Part shown: positions 9,908-17,816 of the stretch, piece by piece
How positions within the stretch are numbered: the stretch's first letter is position 1
How the letters are laid out: every line of letters starts with the position of its first letter
Source: Thermomicrobiales bacterium
GTDB lineage: Bacteria > Chloroflexota > Chloroflexia > Thermomicrobiales > UBA6265
Length of the DNA: 64,000 bases
NCBI GenBank assembly: GCA_030447415.1
Contig: JAUJOZ010000023.1
Location: forward strand, 1 to 64,000
Reading direction: 5' to 3'
The notes under the pieces: generated by a model
What the model was told of the DNA's origin: nothing
Seen by the model: the letters and a program-made list of their open reading frames with translations, nothing else
Databases searched by the model: none
Position numbers and translations under genes: made by a program

Positions 9908-10152
9908 ATGGCCGCTTCCTCCACCTTCCTGGCCCCCGGTCAGCGCTACACCCAGCCCGGCACCACCACCTGGCAGCCCACCGAGCAGGTCACCGTGGCG
10001 CCCTCGACCGCGATGCTCACGGCAGTCCGCGCGTCACCTTCATCGGCCGGAACGGCCGGGAGTTCGTCGCCTACGCCGCCCAGATCGAGGCGGCCGTCGC
10101 CGCGGGACAGATCGCGCCCGTGGTCGGAGCAGGGCACGTCGCCCGCTGCTAG
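9908..10152 (+). CDS. Small protein of unknown function, one-base frameshift
   Basis: About 81 residues if one missing G near 10020 is restored. The ATG has AAGGAG about seven bases upstream. The first part reads MAASSTFLAPGQRYTQPGTT with QPTEQVTVAPSTAMLT; the second frame continues PRVTFIGRNGREFVAYAAQIEAAV to a stop at 10152. The join looks natural (MLT-GSPRVTF). It lies 140 bases before the cupin gene and may be transcribed with it. No domain was recognised. Confidence 0.5.
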
Positions 10153-10161
10153 GAGCTCCCC

Positions 10162-10320
10162 ATGCCCATCGTGATGGTGCTGCTGCACCTGTACGGCCGG
10201 CTCGTCAACCGACCACCGACCCAGTTCCCCCGGCTCGCGTATGACGACACACTCCGCGAGCACCGGAATGGTCCGATTGCAGGAGGCAACCCGTGGCAGT
10301 CGCGGGCAACGAGTTGGTGA
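10162..10320 (+). CDS. Possible 52-residue small protein
   Basis: A short frame starting at an ATG with AGGAG six bases upstream and only nine bases after the previous gene. It begins MPIVMVLLHLYGRLVNRPP and overlaps the cupin start by 28 bases. Spacing and ribosome site are right for a translated ORF, but composition gives little support and no relatives are known to me. Confidence 0.35.
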   Translation: MPIVMVLLHLYGRLVNRPPTQFPRLAYDDTLREHRNGPIAGGNPWQSRATSW

Positions 10321-10894
10321 ACCCGGTGACGGGGCACCGGCTCGTGTTCCGGCAGACGGCCGCGGAGACGGGGGCGCCCTGGTCGACGTGGACTCGTTCT
10401 GGGCGCCCGGTCCGCAGGCGCAGCCCGACCACTACCACCCGTTCCAGGAGGAGCGCTTTGAGGTCGTGTCCGGCAGGCTCTTCGTTCGCCTCGGCGGCCA
10501 CGGGCGCATCCTTCGCGCGGGCGATGTCCTCATCATCCCGCCGGGCGTGCCGCACGAGATCAGCAACGGCGGCGGCGAGGTGGCGCACGTCATCTGGCAG
10601 ACGCGGCCCGCGCTCGAGACCGAGGCATTCTTTGAGACGGTCTGGTGTCTCGGGCGGCAGGGCAAGACCAACGGACAGGGCATGCCCGGGCTTTTGCAGA
10701 GCGCGGTGCTGATGCGGGAGTTCGCGGACGAGATTCGGTTCGCTCGGCCGCCCTGGACTGCGCAGCGGGCGATCTTCGGCGTGCTGGCTCCGGTGGGCCG
10801 GCTGCTGGGACACCGCGCGCGGCTGCGATATCCCTACCCCTACACCCGACGGCCGGCACCGCCAGCGGCACTCGCGGCCTACGGCAGGAAATAG
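10293..10894 (+). CDS. Cupin-domain protein, one-base frameshift
   Basis: About 200 residues after repair. A GTG start follows AGGAGG by six bases. The first frame gives VAVAGNELVNPVTGHRLVF; near 10370 the run ACGGGGGCGCC needs one more G to continue as LVDVDSFWAPG in the next frame. The cupin core is clear: HYHPFQEERFEVVSGRLFV (metal ligands H, H, E) and PPGVPHEISNGG with the last His ligand. The C-terminal third (GLLQSAVLMREFADEIRF) matches the single-domain cupins often annotated as DUF861-like. Its 3' end overlaps the convergent lplA by 16 bases. Substrate unknown. Confidence 0.7.
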
Positions 10895-11709
10895 ATCCAC
10901 TCCCGCGTCCTGAACCGCTCGCGGACCAGGCGCTCGGCCTCCGTCAGCTCGTCCGCCATCACGTCATCGTCCGCCAGGCCATACCGGGCGCGGAAGCGGT
11001 CCACGAAGTGGCGGATGATCGTTTCGCGCGGCAGCTCGGTCTGCTGCCGCAGCGGGCCGACGCGCTTCTCGGCCGAGCGCATGCCCTTATCGCTCAGCTT
11101 CTCCTGCCCGATGCGCAACACCTGGAGCATCAGGGGGATGTTCATCTGGTAGGCCATCGTCGTGTGGTGGAGGACGGCACCACCGCGCCGTGCCTGCGCC
11201 GCCCCGCCGACCTTGCCGCCGGTGGACGTGATGTCGTTGAGCGGGGCGTACCAGGCGTCCACCCCAAGCTCCCGCAGCGCGTCGACCACCCAGGCGTCGA
11301 AGAAGGCGTAGGACTCGGGGAAGCTCAGCCCCGTGACCATCGCCTCCGGCGCGTAGATCGAGTAGGTGATCGCCCCCTCCGGCTCGATGAACATCGCGCC
11401 GCCGCCGCTGATGCGCCGGACCAGCTCGACCCCATGCTCGGCCGCCGCGACCTCGTTCACCTCGTTGCGGACCGACTGGAACCGCCCCAGCACGACGCAC
11501 CGTCCGCTCCAGCCCCAGATCCGCAGCGTCGGTGGCCGCTCGCCGCGCCCGACGCGCAACGTCAGAACCTCGTCGAGGGCCATGTTCATCAACGGTGCCC
11601 GTGGCACGCCGGGGACCAGCCGCCAGTCATAGGCCCGCCAGCGCGCGTCATCCCGCTCAACCTCACGGGGAGAGCGCGCCCGCGGCCGCTCGTCGCTAGT
11701 GGCCGCCAC
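10879..11709 (-). CDS. lplA: Lipoate-protein ligase, catalytic subunit LplA-like
   Basis: A 276-residue BPL/LplA-fold enzyme that adenylates lipoate or octanoate and transfers it to lipoyl domains. Seen: MNMALDEVL, RIWGWSGRCVVLGRFQSVRNEVN, the substrate-loop RRISGGGAMFIEPEGAITYSI, and the catalytic-lysine region TSTGGKVGGAAQARRGGAVLHHTTMAY. The C-terminal accessory domain of E. coli LplA is absent, as in the split enzymes of Thermoplasma. The partner lplB lies immediately upstream and overlaps by 14 bases, which supports a two-subunit ligase. An octanoyltransferase-type role (LipM) is the main alternative. Confidence 0.85.
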   Translation of the reverse strand: MAATSDERPRARSPREVERDDARWRAYDWRLVPGVPRAPLMNMALDEVLTLRVGRGERPPTLRIWGWSGRCVVLGRFQSVRNEVNEVAAAEHGVELVRRISGGGAMFIEPEGAITYSIYAPEAMVTGLSFPESYAFFDAWVVDALRELGVDAWYAPLNDITSTGGKVGGAAQARRGGAVLHHTTMAYQMNIPLMLQVLRIGQEKLSDKGMRSAEKRVGPLRQQTELPRETIIRHFVDRFRARYGLADDDVMADELTEAERLVRERFRTREWIYFLP

Positions 11710-12007
11710 CGCCGCTCCCCGCGTCCGCGCCCGACGCCAGCGCGCGGCGGACGGCCGCCCCGATCGCCTCCGGTGACGAGCCGAGCAACTCCGCGTCGCG
11801 CGGCATCGCCATCCGCACCCGGTTGGCGATCTCTCCCTCGCTCAGCTCAACCGAAAGCCCCTCCAGCGCGCCGATCACGTCGGTCAACGCTTCCTCCGGG
11901 TAGAGGAAAAAGTCGCCCGAGACGACGACGTCCCGCAGCCGACCGTCCTCCACGTCGAAATCGACGGCGATCAGCTTGCCGCCCGGCGTCTTGTACTCCC
12001 CGTGCAT
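11696..12007 (-). CDS. lplB: Lipoate-protein ligase accessory subunit LplB-like
   Basis: A 103-residue protein starting at an ATG five bases after GGAGG. MHGEYKTPGGKLIAVDFDVE, then GRLRDVVVSGDFFLYPEEAL and a C-terminal helical part, match the C-terminal accessory domain of lipoate ligase, which in Thermoplasma is a separate subunit required for adenylation. It is transcribed before lplA and its end overlaps the lplA start, implying translational coupling. The last residues are Gly-rich (GSGGGGH). Confidence 0.82.
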   Translation of the reverse strand: MHGEYKTPGGKLIAVDFDVEDGRLRDVVVSGDFFLYPEEALTDVIGALEGLSVELSEGEIANRVRMAMPRDAELLGSSPEAIGAAVRRALASGADAGSGGGGH

Positions 12008-12414
12008 GGATACCTCCGTGAGTCGGCAGACGGCAGACCGCGGAACGTTCGCGGAGGCTTCTGATAGAGCTCTGGAGCAGGCGTCCGACTTCCGCCGCTT
12101 GATGCTCGGGTTCTTCAGGCCCTGACTCGTCAATGTAGCCCAGGCGCTGGGCGATCTGCACGTGGGTTTCGACATCGCGGAGTGGACCGTGGGCGAGAGC
12201 GAGGTGGTCCAGCAGATCTCCGGGGGGCGGCGCGTCCGTGTCCCTCGGCAACGCTCAACCGGATGGACACCACCGCTCGGCGAACGTGGCGGGTCACACA
12301 GAACCGTTCTTCCTGTGGCCTGCCGCGGATGGTCTGGGAGTCGGGCTCGACCCAGTCCATCGCCCGCTGCCAGGCGACCAACGTTCGGTCATCCCCCACC
12401 TCCTCACTCCTCAT
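11847..12414 (-). CDS. Four-helix-bundle (S23-type) protein, frameshifted
   Basis: Two frames together give a protein of the four helix bundle family first known from 23S rRNA intervening sequences. The first frame has LVAWQRAMDWVE and RPQEERFCVTRHVRRAVVSI then LSVAEGHGR. After a run of six C near 12225 with one base too many, the second frame continues DLLDHLALAHGPLRDVETHV, QIAQRLGYIDE and EVGRLLQSSIRSLRER. The domain is complete at about 12050; the frame then runs on into lplB as given. The start overlaps the end of the FAD enzyme by 11 bases. Function of the family is unknown. Confidence 0.55.
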
Positions 12415-13735
12415 ACCGTCTACTGTCTCGAAACACCGCCCGCGCCGCGGCCTCTCCGCTGAGGATGGCACCGTTGTAGCTGGAGTCGACCGTCGCCTCA
12501 CCGGCGAGGTAGAGGTTCCGGATGCCGGTGGTCGTCTTCGGCAGACGACCGTGGATGCCGGGCGGCTGGGCGTACTGGGAGAACGGCACGCGCACGACTG
12601 AAAGGACGCTCCAGTCCGTCGGGTCGTGACCGAGCATCCTCGCCGCCTCATGCCGCGCCCGGCGTGCGAGCGCCTCGTCGTCCGGATGGGTTTCGACCGC
12701 CTCGCTGAGGACGACCGCCGCCAGCAAGTGCCGGTCCGGCGGCGCGTAGGACGGCGCGACCACCGAGAGGGGCGCCACGTGGTTGACGGCGAGCGTCCCC
12801 GTCCCGTCCAGCACCAGCCGCTTGCCGGTGCCGGGGTGACGAGCGCCGGTTAGGTAGACAGTGACACAGCCGACGCCCGCGTCTGGGATCGCGGTGATAC
12901 CCGTCAGGCGTTTGGCCGCTGGCGGATCGGCGGCGACGACCACGGCCGCGGCAGGCAGCGTGTTCCCCGCGACGCGGACGCCGACGGCCCGCCCCTCCTC
13001 GACGACGACCGCCTCGACCGGCCGGTTCAGACGGACGGCGCCGAGGGGCAACCGCCGCTCCAATCGCTCCGGCAGGGCCTGGATGCCCCCCTCCGGCAGG
13101 AGGGCGCTGCCTTCGAGAAACATCTTGAGGGTGAAGCGGAACGGCCCGGCACTGGTGGCCAGCGTGCGGTCGAGCAGGATGCCACCCCAGAACGGCCGCG
13201 CGAACCGCTCGACGAACCCCCGCCCGAATCCCGCACCCCAGAGCACCTCCGCCGCCGAAACGTCGTGCGCCGGCTTGCCGGCCGCATGGGCGGCGCTCTC
13301 CCACGGCGCCAGGCGCGCCCGCACCGCCAGCGCGGCCAACCGGACCTTGTCACCGGGTCCGAACAGAGAGGTGGTCAGGTCCCGCGGGAGAGCCGCCGGA
13401 TGGCGGAAGGGGTCGGCCAGCGGAATGAGGCGACGCCCCGTCCAGATCAGCGCCCCGGCGTCAAAGGGCGCCGGTCGGAGCGCTCCAACGTCCACCTGAC
13501 GTCGCAGCGCTGGGTACGCCTCGAGCAGCACCTGGAAGCCGCGGTCGAGCCGGTAGCCCTTCGGATGGCGGTCGGTCCGCAGGCGTCCGCCGACCCCATC
13601 AGCGGCCTCCAACACGACGACGTCCCGACCTGCCGCCCACAACTCGGCGGCACAGGTCAACCCAGCCATGCCCGCCCCGATGACGACCACAGGCAACGCG
13701 GACGACCGGTCGTCGACTACACCGGACGTAGGCAT
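12404..13735 (-). CDS. FAD-dependent amine-oxidase-like protein (phytoene-desaturase type)
   Basis: A 443-residue flavoprotein. The dinucleotide-binding motif VVVIGAGMAGLTCAAELWAAG is near the N-terminus, followed by VVVLEAADGVGGRLRTD, the second FAD motif. The C-terminal FAD motif is NLYLAGEATVDSSYNGAILSGEAAA. The middle resembles plant and cyanobacterial protoporphyrinogen-oxidase/phytoene-desaturase-like proteins rather than characterised amine oxidases. The start is the second nearby Met because GGAG lies six bases before it and nothing lies before the first. Substrate unknown; an isoprenoid role is possible but no crt genes are near. Confidence 0.85.
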   Translation of the reverse strand: MPTSGVVDDRSSALPVVVIGAGMAGLTCAAELWAAGRDVVVLEAADGVGGRLRTDRHPKGYRLDRGFQVLLEAYPALRRQVDVGALRPAPFDAGALIWTGRRLIPLADPFRHPAALPRDLTTSLFGPGDKVRLAALAVRARLAPWESAAHAAGKPAHDVSAAEVLWGAGFGRGFVERFARPFWGGILLDRTLATSAGPFRFTLKMFLEGSALLPEGGIQALPERLERRLPLGAVRLNRPVEAVVVEEGRAVGVRVAGNTLPAAAVVVAADPPAAKRLTGITAIPDAGVGCVTVYLTGARHPGTGKRLVLDGTGTLAVNHVAPLSVVAPSYAPPDRHLLAAVVLSEAVETHPDDEALARRARHEAARMLGHDPTDWSVLSVVRVPFSQYAQPPGIHGRLPKTTTGIRNLYLAGEATVDSSYNGAILSGEAAARAVFRDSRRYEE

Positions 13736-13970
13736 CGGTGCCTCCATACGAAGGGGGAAGGGGCTAGGGCATGTCCGCGAACCAGGCGGCTGGGGCGGCG
13801 TACGGGCGTGGATCGATCGGGCCGAGCAACGCCCAACCCCTGCCGTTGGTCCACCACGCAGTCGTCGTAGCCAAGGCGACGCCGGTGCTCCTCGCGCGGC
13901 CCAGGCGCGGACCCTCCCCATAAACGCGGAGAGTGCACGCCGTGATCGCGGGGCTCGTGGCGGGCGGTGC

Positions 13971-14627
13971 TCACGAGGCGCCTCGGAGAAGGGAGTCCCG
14001 TCGCATGCCCCACCACCGCAGCCCGCTTCCCGGCACCGTCCCCTCGCAGGCGACCGCGTAGCCGTGCCGCCAGTAGAACGCGAGGCTGCCCGGCTGGTAG
14101 GTGAGCAGGGCGACAGGCATCCGGTCAGCGTCGGCCAGGGCGTTGGCGGCGCGAAGGAGGCTGCTACCGATGCCCGTCCTTTGGCGGGTGGGATCGACCG
14201 CGATCGCGTCCAGATACCAGTGTGGCTCGGGGACCGCGCGGTGGAGGGCCTCCTCGGCCGGGTCGAACGCCGCGTTCAGCGCCCGGTGCGCCCGGTCCCA
14301 GGCGTCGGCGCCAATCGCCGCTCGCCCCCGTCGGTAGCCGAACCCGGCCAGGTGCTGCTCGGTGAACTCACCGCCGCCCGGCCCGAACAAGGTGGCGACC
14401 CCCTCGAGCCGCCCCGCCGTGCCCAGCGTCCGGCCAAACAGGAAACCCTTCCACACGCTCCATCGCCAGACCCAGGGGAGCCAGCGCGCCCGCTCGCCGG
14501 GGTCGGGGCAGGCGTGGACAAAGAGGGGATCGTCCTGGAACGCCCGGCCGATGAGGGCCGCGGCGGCATCACCGGACTCCTCGCCGAGCCGAACCACCTG
14601 CGCCGCGTGGCCCGTATTGGCACCCAC
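13971..14627 (-). CDS. GNAT-family N-acetyltransferase
   Basis: About 218 residues. The acetyl-CoA-binding motif is YLDAIAVDPTRQRTGIGSSL with the R/Q-x-x-G-x-G core (QRTGIGS), followed by LLTYQPGSLAFYWRHGYAV, the usual C-terminal strand-helix. The N-terminal half includes AALIGRAFQDDPLFVHACPD, typical of a GNAT subgroup acting on small molecules. The GTG start chosen has AGGGGG four bases upstream; the open frame extends much further but is composition noise. Substrate unknown. Confidence 0.78.
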   Translation of the reverse strand: MGANTGHAAQVVRLGEESGDAAAALIGRAFQDDPLFVHACPDPGERARWLPWVWRWSVWKGFLFGRTLGTAGRLEGVATLFGPGGGEFTEQHLAGFGYRRGRAAIGADAWDRAHRALNAAFDPAEEALHRAVPEPHWYLDAIAVDPTRQRTGIGSSLLRAANALADADRMPVALLTYQPGSLAFYWRHGYAVACEGTVPGSGLRWWGMRRDSLLRGAS

Positions 14628-14958
14628 CGCGCCCCCTGGTCTGCGCCATCGCCGCCGACGAGCAGCGGACCGCGCTCGGCGGCAGAACGAGTCGGTCGGT
14701 CCAGGGACGTTGCGGCGCGGCCTCGCATCGGTAAGCCCGCCGCAAAGGGTTTGCCGACACGCCTTAGAAGGTCGGGGCTGGTGACCGGGGACGGCAGCAC
14801 ACTCCAGCGCCGCCGGAGGACGCACTACTCCCGGCCTGCCAGCGATCCATCCAAGGAGCAGCGGGGCGAAACGGTGCGCGGTGGCCGTGCGTTGCAAGAG
14901 ATGACGGCGGCCGCGGCACCAGTTGTCGCCCAACCGGCGGCACAGTTCGACCAGCCAG

Positions 14959-14987
14959 TTGCGCTGGTAGAACATCTGTGCTACTAT
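14959..14987 (+). promoter_or_regulatory. Sigma70-like promoter for the candidate sRNA
   Basis: TTGCGC and TACTAT are separated by exactly 17 bases on the plus strand, in a region where both flanking genes lie on the minus strand. Transcription would begin near 14994, just before two hairpins. Confidence 0.5.
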
Positions 14988-14993
14988 GTCTCC

Positions 14994-15110
14994 GTCGCAT
15001 CGCCCCAAGCCGGCGCTCCCCACGCGCCGGGACGACGGCGACGCTCCTCTTCCCTCCCCACCCCCTCCACACGCGAGCCGCCGGTCCCCACGCCGGCGGC
15101 TCTCTCCTTC
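14994..15110 (+). ncRNA. Candidate small RNA with two hairpins sharing a UCCCCAC loop (6C-like)
   Basis: No gene reads this stretch. Hairpin 1 has a 7-bp stem CCGGCGC/GCGCCGG (15010-15016 and 15024-15030) with loop TCCCCAC. Hairpin 2 has a 10-bp stem GAGCCGCCGG/CCGGCGGCTC (15075-15084 and 15093-15102) with loop TCCCCACG, followed by pyrimidine-rich TCTCTCCTTC. An additional CGTCGC/GCGACG pairing can enclose hairpin 1. A promoter-like pair sits just upstream. The C-rich loops recall the actinobacterial 6C RNA, although each loop has four rather than six C. The alternative is that hairpin 2 is only the terminator of the DinB gene on the other strand. Confidence 0.45.
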
Positions 15111-15148
15111 CAGGGATCGTTCGGGGATGCGGCGGGCCGCGCCCGCCT

Positions 15149-15598
15149 CTACTCGGAACGGCCGAGCGTCGCCTGGATTCGGGCGACGTGGTCCTCGTCG
15201 AACTCGACGTGGCGCTCGACCTCATCCGCCACGGTGATCTCGCCGTCCACCTCATGGGTGGCGGTCCGCTCCCAATCCTTGAGGGTCAGGTTCATCAGGA
15301 GCGAGACTAGGTCGCCCCGTGCGCTGTCGAAGGCCGCCAGCAACTCCAACGGCTCGGCCATCTCCACCGGGTGGCTTGGTGCACTCCCCGGCGCGCCGAG
15401 GGCCCGCAGGTAGGGATTGGGCTCGCGCAGCACGGTCTGAAGGCGCCGTAGGACCGTCCGGTCGCGATCGAGAAGCTCGCCCATCAGGGCGAGCACGGGG
15501 GCCGGGACATCGTCCCCCAGTCGCTCGCCGACCAGCTCACGCAGCGCCGTTGGGGTGCCGAGCAATTCGTCGACCAGATCCCGGTAGTTGTCGAGCAT
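15149..15598 (-). CDS. DinB-family protein
   Basis: A 149-residue four-helix protein of the DinB/DUF664 superfamily, putative metal-dependent transferases. Two His ligand candidates are visible, H in THEVDGEITVADEVERH and H in FDEDHVARIQATLG, plus an N-terminal LVDELLGTPTALRELV helix. The sequence HVEFDEDHVARI is a familiar ending of the group. The ribosome site is weak (AGAGG about 12 bases upstream). It lies downstream of the VOC gene on the same strand with 105 bases between them. Function unknown. Confidence 0.75.
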   Translation of the reverse strand: MLDNYRDLVDELLGTPTALRELVGERLGDDVPAPVLALMGELLDRDRTVLRRLQTVLREPNPYLRALGAPGSAPSHPVEMAEPLELLAAFDSARGDLVSLLMNLTLKDWERTATHEVDGEITVADEVERHVEFDEDHVARIQATLGRSE

Positions 15599-15703
15599 GC
15601 GACGTGCCGCCTCTCGGGGGACTGAAGGGCCGAACGATCCCGGCGACCAAGGCGCGGGGTGCCGGCCCCTTGCCTCCGCCCGTGCCGCCCTGCCGTCTTG
15701 CCG

Positions 15704-16654
15704 CTAAGGCGTGAGCCCCGGCGTGCCCTGAACCGTCAGCTCCCAGGCGATGCCAAAGGGGTCGCGGAACGTGAAGGCGGTTTCCGCCGTCGCCAGGGTG
15801 TCGAACCCCCGCATCAGGATCTCGGCCTTGAGCGTGGTGAACGTGGTGGCGTCGACGGTGACGGAGAAGTGGTCGAGGATGCCGCGCTCCATCCGGGTGC
15901 CACGACCGACGCGCTGCAGGGCGAGGGTGAAGGGGCCGTTGGCCAGGAACGTGACGTCGGCTTCCGTCCCGGTGCGCACCGCCTCGTCCCAACGGTAGTC
16001 GCCGTCGATGGGCTGGTAGGCGCCGCGCTGGCCGCGGCGGGCCCGACCGAGGAGGTCCATCGTGAAGAAGTCGGCGTAGAAGCGCTCGGCCTTGGCGAGG
16101 TCCGTGACGTTGACCGCGACGTGGTTGAGGGCGCGCAGCGTCACGACGCGCACCGGTTCCCGCACGGCGCTCACGGCCGGGGCGATCCAAGAGGCGTCGA
16201 GCGCGCCGCCGGCGGCCGGGGCATTGCCGCCGGCGGCGTCGATCCGCGTGTCCGCGCCTTCGCGCAGGCCGGCGCCCTCGGTGTAGGCAATGGTCGTGTC
16301 CGCGTCCTCGTGCTCCCCAATCTTGGGAATGCTGCGCTCGACCCAGGGCTGGTCGCGACGGATGGCGGCAATCATCGCGCCGCGGTCGTGGGCCTCCAGC
16401 GCCAGTCGGTCACCACCGTGGAGGACGATCCGGATGTCCGGGCGGGAAGCGCCCAGGCTATCGAACCAGTCGTACAGGGTTTCGACAACGCGCAAGGAGT
16501 GGGCGGCGATCGTGAGATCGACGTAGGGATCGTCGTAGCCGAGGCCGTGCGAGTTGCGCACAAGGATGACCTGAGCGTCGCTCGCCTCGTCGACGGCAAC
16601 GCTGGCCTCTGTCGCCAGCGTCGCGGGCACCTCCAGCAAGAACCGGTAGGCCAT
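15704..16654 (-). CDS. VOC-domain protein with an unrecognised N-terminal domain
   Basis: A 316-residue protein. Residues from about 172 to the end are a glyoxalase/bleomycin-resistance (VOC) domain: LRALNHVAVNVTDLAKAERF, then FLANGPFTLALQR, ILDHFSVTVDATTFTTLKAE and AFTFRDPFGIAWEL, with metal-ligand positions H and E occupied. The first 125 residues (MAYRFLLEVPATLATEASVA, DAQVILVRNSHGLGYDDPYV) form a separate alpha/beta unit that I do not recognise, joined by an Ala/Gly-rich linker. The VOC half suggests ring-cleaving, glyoxalase or binding activity; no substrate can be assigned. Confidence 0.7.
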   Translation of the reverse strand: MAYRFLLEVPATLATEASVAVDEASDAQVILVRNSHGLGYDDPYVDLTIAAHSLRVVETLYDWFDSLGASRPDIRIVLHGGDRLALEAHDRGAMIAAIRRDQPWVERSIPKIGEHEDADTTIAYTEGAGLREGADTRIDAAGGNAPAAGGALDASWIAPAVSAVREPVRVVTLRALNHVAVNVTDLAKAERFYADFFTMDLLGRARRGQRGAYQPIDGDYRWDEAVRTGTEADVTFLANGPFTLALQRVGRGTRMERGILDHFSVTVDATTFTTLKAEILMRGFDTLATAETAFTFRDPFGIAWELTVQGTPGLTP

Positions 16655-16876
16655 CCGCCCCGCGCTCCCTTCGCTTCCGCACCCTCGAACGGGGACTCGG
16701 CCCGGACGCCGCCGCCCCGCGTTTCCCGGCAGGGATTGTACCGTACCGCCGCCCTTCCCTGGATCGCCACGGGAGCGGCCAGGTAGCCGTCCCAGCCGGT
16801 TCCGTCTCAGCGTCCCGTGACCGCGAGTGGCGAATTAGGGTTGGACATCCCGTGGAGCGGGATGATAGCTTGGCCG

Positions 16877-17095
16877 CCTCCAAGAAGCTGGGCCCCAGGC
16901 AACGCGGCGGGCGCCGCGACGGGGACCCTGTTTGCTTGGAGGGCGCCGCCAACTGACGGCGCCGGTTGATCGGCGCGCCGTCTCGGCCGCAGGGTTGCAG
17001 CCCCGTCGACGCGTGACGCGGGTGCCGACGGAGATGGAGGCCCGACAGAGTTTCGACGTCCCGACGCCTGCGGGACAGCCGAGCAGGGGCTCGGC
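16877..17095 (+). promoter_or_regulatory. Structured leader upstream of the NlpC/P60 gene
   Basis: A 465-base gap precedes the hydrolase gene. It contains a distant 8-bp pairing CCTCCAAG (16877-16884) with CTTGGAGG (16935-16942) enclosing an inner GC hairpin. Two compact hairpins sit just before the ribosome site: GTCCCG/CGGGAC (17058-17076) and GCCGAGC/GCTCGGC (17078-17095, loop AGGG). The layout is leader-like. I looked for the c-di-AMP (ydaO) riboswitch, common upstream of such genes in actinobacteria, and did not find its conserved core. Confidence 0.35.
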
Positions 17096-17119
17096 ACGCG
17101 ATCACGGAGGGAACAACCG

Positions 17120-17779
17120 ATGGCCTTGGTTCTGGCACGCCTGCTCGTGGGTGGGGCACGACGGTGGTCGTCTGTCGCGACCATGCTGTGCGTCTCGCTC
17201 TTCGCCGTCGCGGCCCTCGGGCTCGTGGCGGTCGCCCCGGCGGCCCACGCCGCCGCCACCGTGTCCCTGACCGCCGGCGAAGGTGGCACGGGGTCCGACG
17301 CCGGCGAGCACGATCAGCGCGACGCACCCGACCCAGCCCGAAAGATCGCCGCCCGGCTCGCGCCGGAGCCCACGCCGGCCCCCGAGCCTACGCCGTCGCC
17401 TCCCACGCCCGGCGAGTCGATCGCCGGCTTTGCCCTCCAGTTCCAGGGCTACCCCTACGTCTGCGCCGGCAACACCCCCGCCGGCTTCGACTGCTCCGGC
17501 TTCACCCAGTACGTCGTCCTCAGCGTGCTCGGCATCGACATCGGGCACGGCCTCCACGGCCAACCGGCAGCTGGCGTCTGGGTCGACTGGGGGGCGTGGC
17601 TCCCCGGCGACCTCGTCTTCTTCCAGAACACCTACCAGCCGGGCCTCTCCCACGTTGGCATCTACGTCGGTGACGGCCTCATCGTCCACGCCGGGGACGA
17701 GTCGACCGGGGTGCTGATCAGCAGTGTCTACGACGAGTACTACGCGAGCCGCTACTGGGGCGCGGTGCGTCTCGCCTGA
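17120..17779 (+). CDS. Secreted NlpC/P60 cell-wall hydrolase
   Basis: A 219-residue exported cysteine peptidase of family C40, which cleaves peptidoglycan stem peptides. A signal peptide ends at about AAHAAA (residues 40-46). A Pro/Thr/Glu-rich linker (PEPTPAPEPTPSPPTP) follows, then the catalytic domain: Cys in GFDCSGFTQYV, His in LSHVGIYVGDG and the third polar residue in IVHAGDE. WLPGDLVFFQ is also canonical. GGAGGGA eight bases before the ATG fixes the start. The long structured leader suggests post-transcriptional control. A role in wall turnover is inferred. Confidence 0.9.
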   Translation: MALVLARLLVGGARRWSSVATMLCVSLFAVAALGLVAVAPAAHAAATVSLTAGEGGTGSDAGEHDQRDAPDPARKIAARLAPEPTPAPEPTPSPPTPGESIAGFALQFQGYPYVCAGNTPAGFDCSGFTQYVVLSVLGIDIGHGLHGQPAAGVWVDWGAWLPGDLVFFQNTYQPGLSHVGIYVGDGLIVHAGDESTGVLISSVYDEYYASRYWGAVRLA

Positions 17780-17816
17780 GTCGCGCCGTCGAGCCGTCGA
17801 AGTCGACCCCGGAGCA

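Noticed and set aside
10645-12021. A 458-codon plus-strand frame across cupin and lplA
   Set aside because: It is the antisense shadow of the lipoate ligase genes and has no recognisable domain.
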